A stretch of DNA of 21,937 nucleotides from JBGPIK01 sp041484845 (lineage in GTDB: Bacteria > Desulfobacterota > Binatia > UBA9968): NCBI GenBank assembly GCA_041484845.1, contig JBGPIK010000064.1, positions 1-21,937 of the forward strand. The letters run 5' to 3'. Each line of letters begins with the position of its first letter. Position 1 is the stretch's first letter. Below the pieces are notes generated by a model. That model did not search any database and had not been told where the DNA came from. It was given only the letters and a program-made list of their open reading frames with translations. Positions 8,128 to 16,121 of this stretch are shown in pieces. Position numbers and translations under genes: made by a program.

Positions 8128-9588
8128 ATGAGTGCAGATGAAAAAGCAAGCAGCTGCAAAACGGACGCATGGGATTATATCGATCGCAACGCGGCGGAAA
8201 TTGCCAAGATAGGCGATGCGGTTTTTTATTTCGCGGAACTCGGAATGCAGGAGTTCAGGACTTCCGAATTTACCGCCGATGCATTGCGTAAGGCGGGATT
8301 CGATGTGAAGGCCGGGATCTCAGGAATACCGCCGGCCTGGATGGCGACTTGGGGTTCCGGCGGCCCCGTTATTGGAGTTCACTGCGAAGCGGACGCTATT
8401 CCAAAGGCATCGCAGATGCCGGGGATGGCAGAGGAACGGCCGCTGATCGAGGGCGGGGCGCCGGGGCATGCGGAAGGACATAACACCAATATTGCAGTCA
8501 TGGTCGGCGCTGCTGTGGCCGCCAAGGAGGCGATGGAGAAGAACAATATTAAGGGCACGATCAAATTATTTTTCGCCCCTGCCGAAGAGCAGAATATCTC
8601 TCGCCCTTATTTTTTGCGGGACGGATACATGGATGACATCGATGCCATATTTCACCCGCACGTGGGAAAAGATTTGTCTACTACCTACGGCATACGCCAG
8701 TACGGCGTCATCTCTGCGGAATTCGCCTTTCACGGAAAGGGCGCCCACAGCGCGGTCAATCCATGGTTGGGCAGGAACGCCTTGGACGCCGTTGTCCTGA
8801 TGGACGTCGGATGGGGCATGATGCGACAGCAGTTGGAACCGTCTCAGAGAAGCCATCGCGTCATTCTCAATGGAGGAGACCAGCCCAATCAGATACCCAG
8901 CTCGACGAAAGCGTGGTGGTGGTTTAGAGACGAGGATATGGACCTGGCAAATGCGCATTTTGAAAAGGCGAAAAAGATTGCGGAGGGTGCCGCCATCATG
9001 ACCGGCTGCACGTACGAGACTAATGTTATCTCGACCTGCTGGCCCACCCGCGCCAATCAGGCGATGGCTGAGATGATTCAGAAAAACATTGAACGGGTGG
9101 GCATGCCGCGATGGTCCGGTGAAGAGCAGCGTCTGGCGAAAGAGGTTCAGACAAAGATTAAAGCGCCGCCAGTCGGACTGCAGACCGCGATCGCCCCCCT
9201 CAAACCTGCAAAACAAAATACGTCGTGCAACGATTCTGGCTCGGTGTCGTGGGCCATTCCCACCGGAAGAATAAACTTGCCGACCAATATCCCCGGATGC
9301 CAGGCGCACACATGGTCCGCTGCCGTTTCTCTGACAACGAGCATTGCTCACAAAGGCGAAGTCAGCGGCGCGAAGGTTTTGGCCGCCAGCATGATTGACC
9401 TGTTTATTGATGAGGGAGTGGTGGCCAAGGTCAAAGAGAGTTTTGCCAACGAAATCGGCGAGAAAAAGTATTTTAATATTCTACCAAAGGAGCAGAAGCC
9501 GCCGACGGACCTAAATAGCAACGAAATGGAACGCTGGCGCCCGGCGATGGAAAGCCATTACGTCAAGGAAAAAGTACACTGGTCATGA
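8128..9588 (+). CDS. M20-family amidohydrolase, AbgB-like
   Basis: 486 residues, cytosolic, within the usual range for the p-aminobenzoyl-glutamate hydrolase B (AbgB) branch of M20 metallopeptidases. Visible motifs are EADAIP (87-92, the catalytic Asp region), GHAEGHN (113-119), PAEE (151-154; general base and ligand Glu), FHPH (175-178), the dimerisation-domain HGKGAHS (202-208), NDSGSVSWAIPTG (368-380) and His394 in GCQAHTW. In this branch the second block normally reads GHxCGHN; here the metal-binding Cys is Glu116. Predicted reaction: hydrolysis of an N-acyl or N-carbamoyl amino acid-like amide. The start ATG follows GAAGGGA by 6 bases. It sits between Dac2 and the SBP array, and probably acts on the opened product of a Dac enzyme (inference). 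Confidence 0.9.
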   Translation: MSADEKASSCKTDAWDYIDRNAAEIAKIGDAVFYFAELGMQEFRTSEFTADALRKAGFDVKAGISGIPPAWMATWGSGGPVIGVHCEADAIPKASQMPGMAEERPLIEGGAPGHAEGHNTNIAVMVGAAVAAKEAMEKNNIKGTIKLFFAPAEEQNISRPYFLRDGYMDDIDAIFHPHVGKDLSTTYGIRQYGVISAEFAFHGKGAHSAVNPWLGRNALDAVVLMDVGWGMMRQQLEPSQRSHRVILNGGDQPNQIPSSTKAWWWFRDEDMDLANAHFEKAKKIAEGAAIMTGCTYETNVISTCWPTRANQAMAEMIQKNIERVGMPRWSGEEQRLAKEVQTKIKAPPVGLQTAIAPLKPAKQNTSCNDSGSVSWAIPTGRINLPTNIPGCQAHTWSAAVSLTTSIAHKGEVSGAKVLAASMIDLFIDEGVVAKVKESFANEIGEKKYFNILPKEQKPPTDLNSNEMERWRPAMESHYVKEKVHWS

Positions 9589-9620
9589 TCACAGTCCGAA
9601 CGAGCTAGGTGAGTGACAAG

Positions 9621-9627
9621 AAAGGGG
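9621..9627 (+). promoter_or_regulatory. ribosome binding site choosing ATG 9636 for SBP3
   Basis: AAAGGGG lies 8 bases before ATG 9636. A GTG at 9609 in the same frame would add 9 residues (MSDKKGAIQ) but has no comparable site. The ATG start gives a signal peptide of normal length, like that of the neighbouring paralogs. Confidence 0.6.
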
Positions 9628-9635
9628 CAATCCAG

Positions 9636-10736
9636 ATGTCCTCCACAAATGCTGTGAAGAGATGGAACTGGGGCCGGCTGCAAACTCGTGCGCTAGTCGC
9701 TATAGCCGGGCTGTTGGTGTGGCCGCAAAGCGGCTGGCCGGCGGCCAAGCCAGTCACGGTTGCCGAGATTGCCCTTTATCAAGGTCGTGATCGGGAGAAG
9801 CTGCTGGTCGAAGGCGCGAAGAAAGAGGCCCAGGTGTTCTTCTATAACTCCAACACTTGGCTCTCCACCGTCGCTGAAGAGTTTGAAAAGAAATATCCCT
9901 TCATCAAAGTTTCCGTCTGGCGCAGCGACTCTAAGAATATTGTTAAGAGAGTGATGGAGGAGTACGCGTCCGGTCGCTTCCTCGCTGACGTGGTAGAGAC
10001 AACCGACGCGAGTCTCGACATTTTAAAGCGCAAAGGAATTTTTCAAGAGTACTACTCCCCCGAATCGGCCGCGTACAATGACGAAGTGAAGGGAAAGGGG
10101 AAGCAGGGGGTTTTTTATCTGGCGGATCGAGAAATCTACATCGGCTTGGGCTTCAATACCAAGCTCGTACCCTTAGCTGACGCGCCCAAGACGTACAAAG
10201 ATCTGCTCGATCCAAAATGGAAAGGTAAAATGACGCTGACCAACACGGACACCGGGATACGGTGGATAGGAAATGCCGAGACCGTGATGGGGCGCGACTA
10301 TCTTGAGAAAATGAGCCGACAGGAAGTTAGAGTTCAAAACGTCGCCGCTGCCGCTGTCGCGGGGCTCATCGTTTCCGGGGAAGCGCCGATGTCGCCCACG
10401 ATCTTTAATTCCAACATCTACACGGCCAAGGAAACCGGCGCCCCCGTTGAGTGGCGGCCATTGGAGCCGGTCGTAGCGAATATCGGATCTTCCGGCCTGA
10501 CCAGCAACTCCCCGCATCCGCATGCTGCGCTTTTGTTCCTCGATTACCTTCACTCTCGGGAAGGACAAAGGGTCGTCATGAAAGGCGGATTGGGGTCTCC
10601 GCGGGAAGATGTCGGTTCTTTGGAACAGAAGTTCAAAAAGACCTATTTTGAAAGCCGGTACTCGCTCGAAGAGTTCGACAAGAAATTCAACGAATGGGAA
10701 GATTTGATGAAGCAGCTCTTCATTCGAAAGAGATAA
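9636..10736 (+). CDS. SBP3: periplasmic substrate-binding protein paralog (pocket type B)
   Basis: 366 residues from ATG 9636. The signal peptide has a basic start (KRWNWGR), a hydrophobic core about 19-30 and likely cleavage near GWPAA. The mature part opens with KPVTVAEIALYQG, the hallmark of this array. Likely cleft segments are NSNTWLS (71-77), ETTDASLD (121-128), REIYI (165-169) and SPTIFNSNIY (253-262). These resemble SBP5 and differ from SBP2/SBP6. The distal end has HPHAALLFLDYL, then SPREDVGSLEQKFKKTY and the basic end FIRKR. There is no lipobox Cys, so it should be freely periplasmic. SBP4 starts 14 bases after its stop. It is expected to deliver ligand to the permease at 3268-4953, the only one nearby (inference). 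Confidence 0.93.
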   Translation: MSSTNAVKRWNWGRLQTRALVAIAGLLVWPQSGWPAAKPVTVAEIALYQGRDREKLLVEGAKKEAQVFFYNSNTWLSTVAEEFEKKYPFIKVSVWRSDSKNIVKRVMEEYASGRFLADVVETTDASLDILKRKGIFQEYYSPESAAYNDEVKGKGKQGVFYLADREIYIGLGFNTKLVPLADAPKTYKDLLDPKWKGKMTLTNTDTGIRWIGNAETVMGRDYLEKMSRQEVRVQNVAAAAVAGLIVSGEAPMSPTIFNSNIYTAKETGAPVEWRPLEPVVANIGSSGLTSNSPHPHAALLFLDYLHSREGQRVVMKGGLGSPREDVGSLEQKFKKTYFESRYSLEEFDKKFNEWEDLMKQLFIRKR

Positions 10737-10750
10737 GGAGTGTCTGAGAG

Positions 10751-11881
10751 ATGAGCCAAAGAAAAATGACCTCGATTGCAATCCCATGCCCACGCGCCTC
10801 AAAAAATGTTTTCGCGCGAGCAGCCCTCGTCTCAGCGCTTGCGGCCAGCATGATCCTGTACGCAGTCCAAGGAGCCATCGCGGCGGCCGGCAAGCCGGCG
10901 ACTGTCGCTGAGATCGCCCTATACCAGGGAGCTGATAGAGAGCAGTTATTGATTGAGGGAGCGAAAAAAGAGGGCCAGGTCATTTTCTACAACATCAATA
11001 CCTGGCTCTCCACCGTAGCGCAGGAATTCGAAAAGAAATATCCGTTCGTCAAGGTTTCTGTCTGGCGCAGCGACTCGAAAACTGTGCTCAAGCGGGTCAC
11101 TGAGGAATATGCATCGGGACGCTACCTGGCGGACGTCATTGACGTCACGTTTGGAGGCGTAGCCTTGCTCCATAAGATGGGCATTTTTCAGGAGTACTAT
11201 TCACCTGAAATGGCCGCCTATACAGATGAAGTGAAAGCAAAAGGAAAAACCGGAGTTTACTACTTGCCCGACTTAGAGCTCTACATAGGCCTGGGCTTCA
11301 ACACCAAGCTCGTACCGGCAGCAGACGCACCGAAAACTTACAAGGATTTGCTTGATTCCAAATGGAAGGGAAGGATCTCCTTTGCCGGCACCTCCACCGG
11401 CAGCCAATGGATAGGCAATTCCCTGAACGTCATGGGCCGAGAATATTTGGAAAAAATGGGTGCTCAGGATGTGAAAGTCCAGAATATTTCGGGCGCTGCC
11501 ATTGCAGGCTTAATTGTCTCGGGAGAAGTCCCCCTTTCGCCCACGATATACGAATCCAATATTCTCACTGCCAAGGAAAAGGGAGGGCCGGTTGACTGGC
11601 GGCCGCTGGAGCCGGTGGTAGCGAACGTCGGCTCTTCGGGGATGACAACCAAAGCGCCCCATCCTCATGCCGCGCTGCTCTTTCTCGACTATGTCCATTC
11701 CAAAGAAGGGCAAAAAGTGATGATGAAGGGAGGGTTGGGGTCTCCGCGAGAAGACATCGGTTCTCTAGAGCGAAAGTTCAAGAAGACCTATCTTGAAGCT
11801 CAATACTCCCTCGATGATTTGGAAAAGAAAATTGCCGAGTGGGAAGAACTGATGAAACGGGTTTTTATCAAGAGAAAATAA
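10751..11881 (+). CDS. SBP4: periplasmic substrate-binding protein paralog (pocket type C)
   Basis: 376 residues, with a slightly longer signal region (cleavage likely after AIA at residue 44). It has the same scaffold as its neighbours, but the cleft segments form a type of their own: NINTWLS (81-87), DVTFGGVAL (131-139) in place of the ET/ES start, LELYI (175-179), where Leu replaces the Arg seen in all four other array members, and SPTIYESNIL (263-272). Loss of that Arg removes a likely charge contact, so a less acidic or larger ligand is possible (inference). Regions outside the cleft (KVQNISGAA, EAQYS) are closest to SBP5. AAGGAG lies 10 bases before the ATG. It ends in the basic tail FIKRK. 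It is the central member of the five-gene series. Confidence 0.93.
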   Translation: MSQRKMTSIAIPCPRASKNVFARAALVSALAASMILYAVQGAIAAAGKPATVAEIALYQGADREQLLIEGAKKEGQVIFYNINTWLSTVAQEFEKKYPFVKVSVWRSDSKTVLKRVTEEYASGRYLADVIDVTFGGVALLHKMGIFQEYYSPEMAAYTDEVKAKGKTGVYYLPDLELYIGLGFNTKLVPAADAPKTYKDLLDSKWKGRISFAGTSTGSQWIGNSLNVMGREYLEKMGAQDVKVQNISGAAIAGLIVSGEVPLSPTIYESNILTAKEKGGPVDWRPLEPVVANVGSSGMTTKAPHPHAALLFLDYVHSKEGQKVMMKGGLGSPREDIGSLERKFKKTYLEAQYSLDDLEKKIAEWEELMKRVFIKRK

Positions 11882-11901
11882 TAAGAAAGGCAGGAAAGTC
11901 A

Positions 11902-12999
11902 ATGTTGTTCACGGATCGACCCGAACGGGACTACCCCCTGCCGCGTCTAATCTGCACGCTAGCCGCCTCCGCCTTGTTGTTCTTCTCCGCCGGGACAGCA
12001 TCGACGGCCGGCAAACCAACGACCGTCGCCGAAATCGCTCTTTATCAGGGACCGGACAGAGAGCAGCTGTTGATTGAAGGGGCCAAGAGGGAAGGTCTCG
12101 TCACGTTTTACAACTCTAACACCTGGCTTTCGACCGTGGCTGAGGCATTTGAAAAGAAATACCCCTTCGTCAAAGTTTCTATCTGGCGGAGCGAGAGTCC
12201 AAGTTTGTTGAAGAGAATTTTGGAAGAGTATGCTTCAGGCCGCTCTCTTGCGGACGTCGTAGAAAGCAGCACCGGCATGGACATTTTCCAAAGGAAAGGA
12301 ATCCTTCAGGAATATTTTTCACCTGAGACGGCCGCCTATGGAGATGAAGCGAAGGCTAAAGGAAAAAACGGGGTCTACCATATGACGGATCGAGAAATCT
12401 ATATTAGCCTGGGTTTTAATACCAAGCTGGTACCCCCGGGAGACGCTCCGAAGAACTATAAAGATCTCGTTAATCCCAAATGGAAGGGAAAGATATCCCT
12501 GGCCGGAGGCGCCACCGGGCCTAGATGGGTAGGACATGTCCTGAATGTGATGGGTCGGGAGTACCTGGAGAAAATGAGAGGTCAGGATGTAAAGGTCCAG
12601 AATATTTCGGGTGCTGCTCTGGCGGGCCTCATCGTTTCCGGCGAAGTCCCGCTCTCCCCTACTATCTTCGACTCTAATATCTTCACCGCTAAAAAGACGG
12701 GCGCTTCGGTTGAATGGCGAGCGTTGGAGCCGGTGATTGCGAGCAATGGAACTTCGGGAATGATGACCAATGCTCCCCATCCCCACGCTGCGCTCCTGTT
12801 CCTGGACTATCTCCATTCCCGGGAGGGACAGCAGGTGGTCATGAGAGGCGGGCTGAGTTCTGCCCGGGAGGATATCGGATCTTCAGAGCGGAAGTTCAAG
12901 AAGACCTATCAGGAAGCTCAATACTCATCCGAAGAGTTCGAAAAAAAATTTACTGAGTGGGAAGAGCTGATGAGGCAGCTCTTCATCAGGAAAAACTGA
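11902..12999 (+). CDS. SBP5: periplasmic substrate-binding protein paralog (pocket type B)
   Basis: 365 residues from ATG 11902, which follows CAGGAAAG. The frame is open 21 codons upstream inside SBP4, but the extension lacks a ribosome binding site and would spoil the signal peptide. Signal core about 16-30 (CTLAASALLFFSAG), cleavage likely near STA|GKP. Cleft segments NSNTWLS (71-77), ESSTGMD (121-127, one residue shorter than in the others), REIYI (164-168) and SPTIFDSNIF (252-261) agree with SBP3. Elsewhere it tracks SBP4 (KVQNISGAA, EAQYSS), so its similarity pattern is mosaic. It has some unusual replacements, such as SAREDIGSSER where the paralogs have SPRED. It ends FIRKN. SBP6 follows after 19 bases. 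Confidence 0.93.
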   Translation: MLFTDRPERDYPLPRLICTLAASALLFFSAGTASTAGKPTTVAEIALYQGPDREQLLIEGAKREGLVTFYNSNTWLSTVAEAFEKKYPFVKVSIWRSESPSLLKRILEEYASGRSLADVVESSTGMDIFQRKGILQEYFSPETAAYGDEAKAKGKNGVYHMTDREIYISLGFNTKLVPPGDAPKNYKDLVNPKWKGKISLAGGATGPRWVGHVLNVMGREYLEKMRGQDVKVQNISGAALAGLIVSGEVPLSPTIFDSNIFTAKKTGASVEWRALEPVIASNGTSGMMTNAPHPHAALLFLDYLHSREGQQVVMRGGLSSAREDIGSSERKFKKTYQEAQYSSEEFEKKFTEWEELMRQLFIRKN

Positions 13000-13018
13000 C
13001 AAGAAAGCAGGGAAATAA

Positions 13019-14116
13019 ATGTTCTCCAAAAGTGGACGCAAATGGCAGTCAGTCCTGCCATGCTCAATTCTTACGACGATACTCTTCGGACTGCTTCTGT
13101 ATACCGCGACCGGATGGACGGCCAGCAAACCCACGACCGTTTCCGAGATTGCCCTCTACCGCGGGCCTGACAGAGAGCAGATCCTCATCGAAGGGACGAA
13201 AAGGGAGCGGCAACTGGTTTTCTACAACTCACTCACCACACTCGAAGCGGTAGCTCAGGAGTTCGAAAAAAAATATCCCTTCATTAAGGTTTCCACATGG
13301 CGCAGCGAATCGCCAGATCTGATTAAAAAAGTAACGGAGGAATACGCATCGGGACGCTATCTGGTCGACGTGATCGAGACCAGCGGCGGAGCCATGGCGA
13401 TTCTGCAAAAAAAGAACATTTTTCAGGAGTATTACACCCCGGACGCCGCCGCTTACGCCGACGAAGTCAAAGAGAAAGGAAAAAACGGCGTCTACTATCT
13501 GGCCGATCGAGAAAACTACACCGGCCTCGGGTTTAATACAAAGCTGGTACCATTGGCGGAGGCGCCCAAGAACTATAGGGATCTTATCGACCCCCGCTGG
13601 AAAGGAAAAATGACCCTTGCCGGCGGTTCCGTCGGACCGCGTTGGATTGGAAATGTGCTCAATGTCATGGGGCGTGACTATGTCGAGAAGCTAAGCCAGC
13701 AGGATATAAAAGTGCAAAATGTAGCGCCTGCGGCGTTGATCCATCAGGTGATCGCCGGTGAGATCCCGCTCTCTCCCACAATTCAAGACTCCAATGTCTT
13801 TACCGCAAAGCAAACCGGCGCACCTGTGGAATGGCGGGGGCTGGAGCCAGTGCTGGCGAATCTGGGCTCCTCCGGGATAATCACCAAGTCCCCTCATCCC
13901 CACGCATCGCTTCTCTTTCTCGACTATCTCCACTCAAAGGAAGGGCAAGCGGTTTTGATCAAAGGCGGATTGAGCTCGCCGCGTGAAGATGTCGGCTCTT
14001 TACAGCAGAGATTTAAAAAGAGCTATATCGAAACTCAATATTCGCTGGAAGAATTCGAAAAGCGGTTCAACGAGTGGCAGGAATTGATGAGACAACTCTT
14101 TGTCAGGAAACGGTAG
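13019..14116 (+). CDS. SBP6: periplasmic substrate-binding protein paralog (pocket type A)
   Basis: 365 residues. Signal peptide with core about 15-30 (CSILTTILFGLLLYTA), cleavage likely near WTA|SKP; the Cys is not in a lipobox. Cleft segments NSLTTLEA (70-77), ETSGGAM (120-126), RENYT (164-168) and SPTIQDSNVF (252-261) pair it with SBP2, which lies at the far end of the series beyond two enzyme genes. It differs from the others around 238-248 (PAALIHQVIAG, where the rest have AALAGLIVSG). AGCAGGGA precedes the ATG. Only 8 bases separate its stop from the reductase gene, so the enzymes downstream probably share its transcript. It ends FVRKR. Confidence 0.93.
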   Translation: MFSKSGRKWQSVLPCSILTTILFGLLLYTATGWTASKPTTVSEIALYRGPDREQILIEGTKRERQLVFYNSLTTLEAVAQEFEKKYPFIKVSTWRSESPDLIKKVTEEYASGRYLVDVIETSGGAMAILQKKNIFQEYYTPDAAAYADEVKEKGKNGVYYLADRENYTGLGFNTKLVPLAEAPKNYRDLIDPRWKGKMTLAGGSVGPRWIGNVLNVMGRDYVEKLSQQDIKVQNVAPAALIHQVIAGEIPLSPTIQDSNVFTAKQTGAPVEWRGLEPVLANLGSSGIITKSPHPHASLLFLDYLHSKEGQAVLIKGGLSSPREDVGSLQQRFKKSYIETQYSLEEFEKRFNEWQELMRQLFVRKR

Positions 14117-14124
14117 CGGCAAAA

Positions 14125-15159
14125 ATGATGAGCAGACATCCGGATAATATTACGGTTGTAGGCGCCGGTGGAATCGGGGGGACCGTGGCAGCGTTTCTCG
14201 CCGCCGCGGGTGAAAAAGTCACCCTCGTCGACAAATCCGTTCCCCATATGGAGGCGATCCGCGCCCGCGGTCTGCTAGTGGACGGAATCTTCGGCGAACA
14301 GCGGCCGGCGGTTGACCGCATTCTGTTTCCGCAGGAGCTGCAATCTCCACTCGACCTGGTGATACTCGCGGTAAAATCCCAAGATACTGAAGAAGCCCTG
14401 GCCGCGATCGCCCCTCTTCTTTCGGAACACGGGGCGATCGTGTCGCTGCAAAACGGACTGAACGCGAGATCGATTGCAGAACGGGTTGGTTCATCGCGAA
14501 CCGTCGGTGGCATGGTGCATATGGTCGCGGATCACATCGGCCCCGGCCATGTTACCCGGTTTACTGAAGGAGAATTCTATATTGGCGCGCTGGATGGAAA
14601 ATTATCCGATCATATACAGCAGATCGGGACGCGGCTATCGCGGGCCGTTCCTACTCACATCACCGACAATATCTGGGGTTACATCTGGGCTAAACAGATC
14701 TACAGTTGCCTTCTCGCTGCCACGGCGCTTGTGGACGCACCCTCAAGCGAGATGTTGAGACCCGAGTGGGCGAAGAGAATCTTCGTTGCCCTCATGGGAG
14801 AGGCGGCTGAAGCGGCTTTAGCTGAGGGAATCCATTTGGAAAACTATGACCGGCTCGATCCGAAGGTGATGCTCGTGCGCAACAAACAGGATTTGTCTAA
14901 CGCCTTTGAGATGCTGCCCTCCGGGTCGGCAAAGGGGAACAGTGGCATCTGGCGTGACATCAAGATTCGCCATCGCAAGACCGAGACGGAGTTCTTAACC
15001 GGCGAGGTGGCACGAGTAGGTCGCAAACATGGTCTACCGATGACCATCAACTCCCAGGTGACGCAGATGGTGAAGGAGATCGAGGAAGGCGAGCGGCCGA
15101 TGTCGTGGGATAACCTGCGCTCACTGGAAGAGGCAGCAAACGAACGCCTTCCCAGTTGA
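14125..15159 (+). CDS. ketopantoate reductase (PanE/ApbA)-family oxidoreductase
   Basis: 344 residues with an N-terminal Rossmann fold: VVGAGGIGG (11-19) and VKSQDTEEAL (83-92). The conserved LQNG is at 108-111. The C-terminal helical domain starts near IWAKQIYS, where Lys190 matches the family's catalytic Lys, and includes the HRKTETEFLTGEV block (283-295). It reduces or oxidises a 2-oxo/2-hydroxy acid with NAD(P). At 344 residues it is longer than classical PanE (about 300), as in catabolic members of the family, so a role in the pathway is likelier than pantothenate synthesis. Two adjacent ATGs (14125, 14128) are possible starts. The only nearby site is weak (AGGAAACGG, inside the end of SBP6), suggesting translational coupling. 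Confidence 0.85.
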   Translation: MMSRHPDNITVVGAGGIGGTVAAFLAAAGEKVTLVDKSVPHMEAIRARGLLVDGIFGEQRPAVDRILFPQELQSPLDLVILAVKSQDTEEALAAIAPLLSEHGAIVSLQNGLNARSIAERVGSSRTVGGMVHMVADHIGPGHVTRFTEGEFYIGALDGKLSDHIQQIGTRLSRAVPTHITDNIWGYIWAKQIYSCLLAATALVDAPSSEMLRPEWAKRIFVALMGEAAEAALAEGIHLENYDRLDPKVMLVRNKQDLSNAFEMLPSGSAKGNSGIWRDIKIRHRKTETEFLTGEVARVGRKHGLPMTINSQVTQMVKEIEEGERPMSWDNLRSLEEAANERLPS

Positions 15160-15231
15160 GATTCGCGCGGTTCACGGCTTATTGCCGGACAAACGAGTAT
15201 CCGTTCAGATGTCAGGCCACCAGGAGGTCCT

Positions 15232-16104
15232 ATGGAGGGAATGGAAAATAAAGTGATGCAAGTGGAGTGGAGGAAAAAATATTTCTTAATAGATATGACC
15301 TCCGCAGCGATGAAAAAGTGGCTGAAAAAGACGGACATGATTCTCCTTCCGGCGGGAAGCTGCGAACAACATGGAGCGCATCTTCCGTTAGGCACCGATG
15401 CTTATCAGGCGCTTCTGCTTGCCTGCGGCATAGCAGAGAAAGCGGATCTCCCGGTTGCGCCGCTAGTCTGGGCCGGCTTGGCCCCATACCACATGCCTTT
15501 CGCCGGAACCATTACGCTTCGGTATGAGACCTACACCAACTTCGTGTATGACGTGTGTCGATCTCTAATTCACCACGGCTTTAACAAAATCATCGTCTGC
15601 CTCAACCATCGTGGAAACGCCGCGCCAATGAATCACGTCGCGCGCAAGGTTCGTTACGATACCGGAGCGCTCATGATTATCTTTCGCGGCGAAGGAATCG
15701 CCCAGCAAGCTGCGAAGGGACTGTTTCAGATTCCTGAGGACGAAAAAGCCCAAAAGGTGCGTCACGGAGGAGAAACGGAGACTAGTCGGATTCTTTACTG
15801 GAATTCCGCGCTGGTCGATTTTGAGCAATCAAAATCACACAAGATGGACACGCCGGAGCAGTTCCCCACTAGCCTGAAGGCGCTTTCACACGAATATGTC
15901 GGCTTTGAGGAAGCCGGTTTTGAACTCCCGATGGATTTTGATGAAGTCAGCAGTATCGGAACCTTAGGGGATCCTCGTCAGGCAACGGCTCACAAAGGTC
16001 AAATACTCGCGGAAACCGTGGCAGACTACTATGTCCGTGCGATTGGCGAGATTAAGAAAATTCCGGTGCATGTAAGAAACCGGGAATTCACAGAAAGGCT
16101 CTAG
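15232..16104 (+). CDS. creatininase-family amidohydrolase
   Basis: 290 residues, cytosolic. The family's metal-binding signature is complete: PAGSCEQHGAHLPLGTD (40-56) supplies Glu45, His47 and Asp56, LNHRGN (124-129) supplies His126, and HGGETETS (178-185) supplies Glu181. The C-terminal GTLGDPRQATAHKGQ (243-257) is also typical. Known members open cyclic amides (creatinine to creatine) or deformylate formylamino-pyrimidines (ArfB-like), so a C-N hydrolase on a ring or formamide is expected. AGGAGG ends 4 bases before ATG 15232; ATG 15241 is a possible alternative start. The 72-base gap from the reductase shows no clear promoter. Together with the Dac proteins it is the best hint that imported compounds contain lactam or ureide bonds. 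Confidence 0.9.
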   Translation: MEGMENKVMQVEWRKKYFLIDMTSAAMKKWLKKTDMILLPAGSCEQHGAHLPLGTDAYQALLLACGIAEKADLPVAPLVWAGLAPYHMPFAGTITLRYETYTNFVYDVCRSLIHHGFNKIIVCLNHRGNAAPMNHVARKVRYDTGALMIIFRGEGIAQQAAKGLFQIPEDEKAQKVRHGGETETSRILYWNSALVDFEQSKSHKMDTPEQFPTSLKALSHEYVGFEEAGFELPMDFDEVSSIGTLGDPRQATAHKGQILAETVADYYVRAIGEIKKIPVHVRNREFTERL

Positions 16105-16121
16105 CCGGAAAGGTCTAAACA

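Noticed and set aside
8566..9351. 261-codon - strand open frame opposite the M20 gene
   Set aside because: It is antisense to a well-supported enzyme with all motifs, has no ribosome binding site and its translation looks non-protein-like.
6092..14116. Tandem array as a sequence repeat or assembly artefact
   Set aside because: The copies are well diverged at the protein and DNA level, with distinct signal peptides and spacers, so they are real separate genes.
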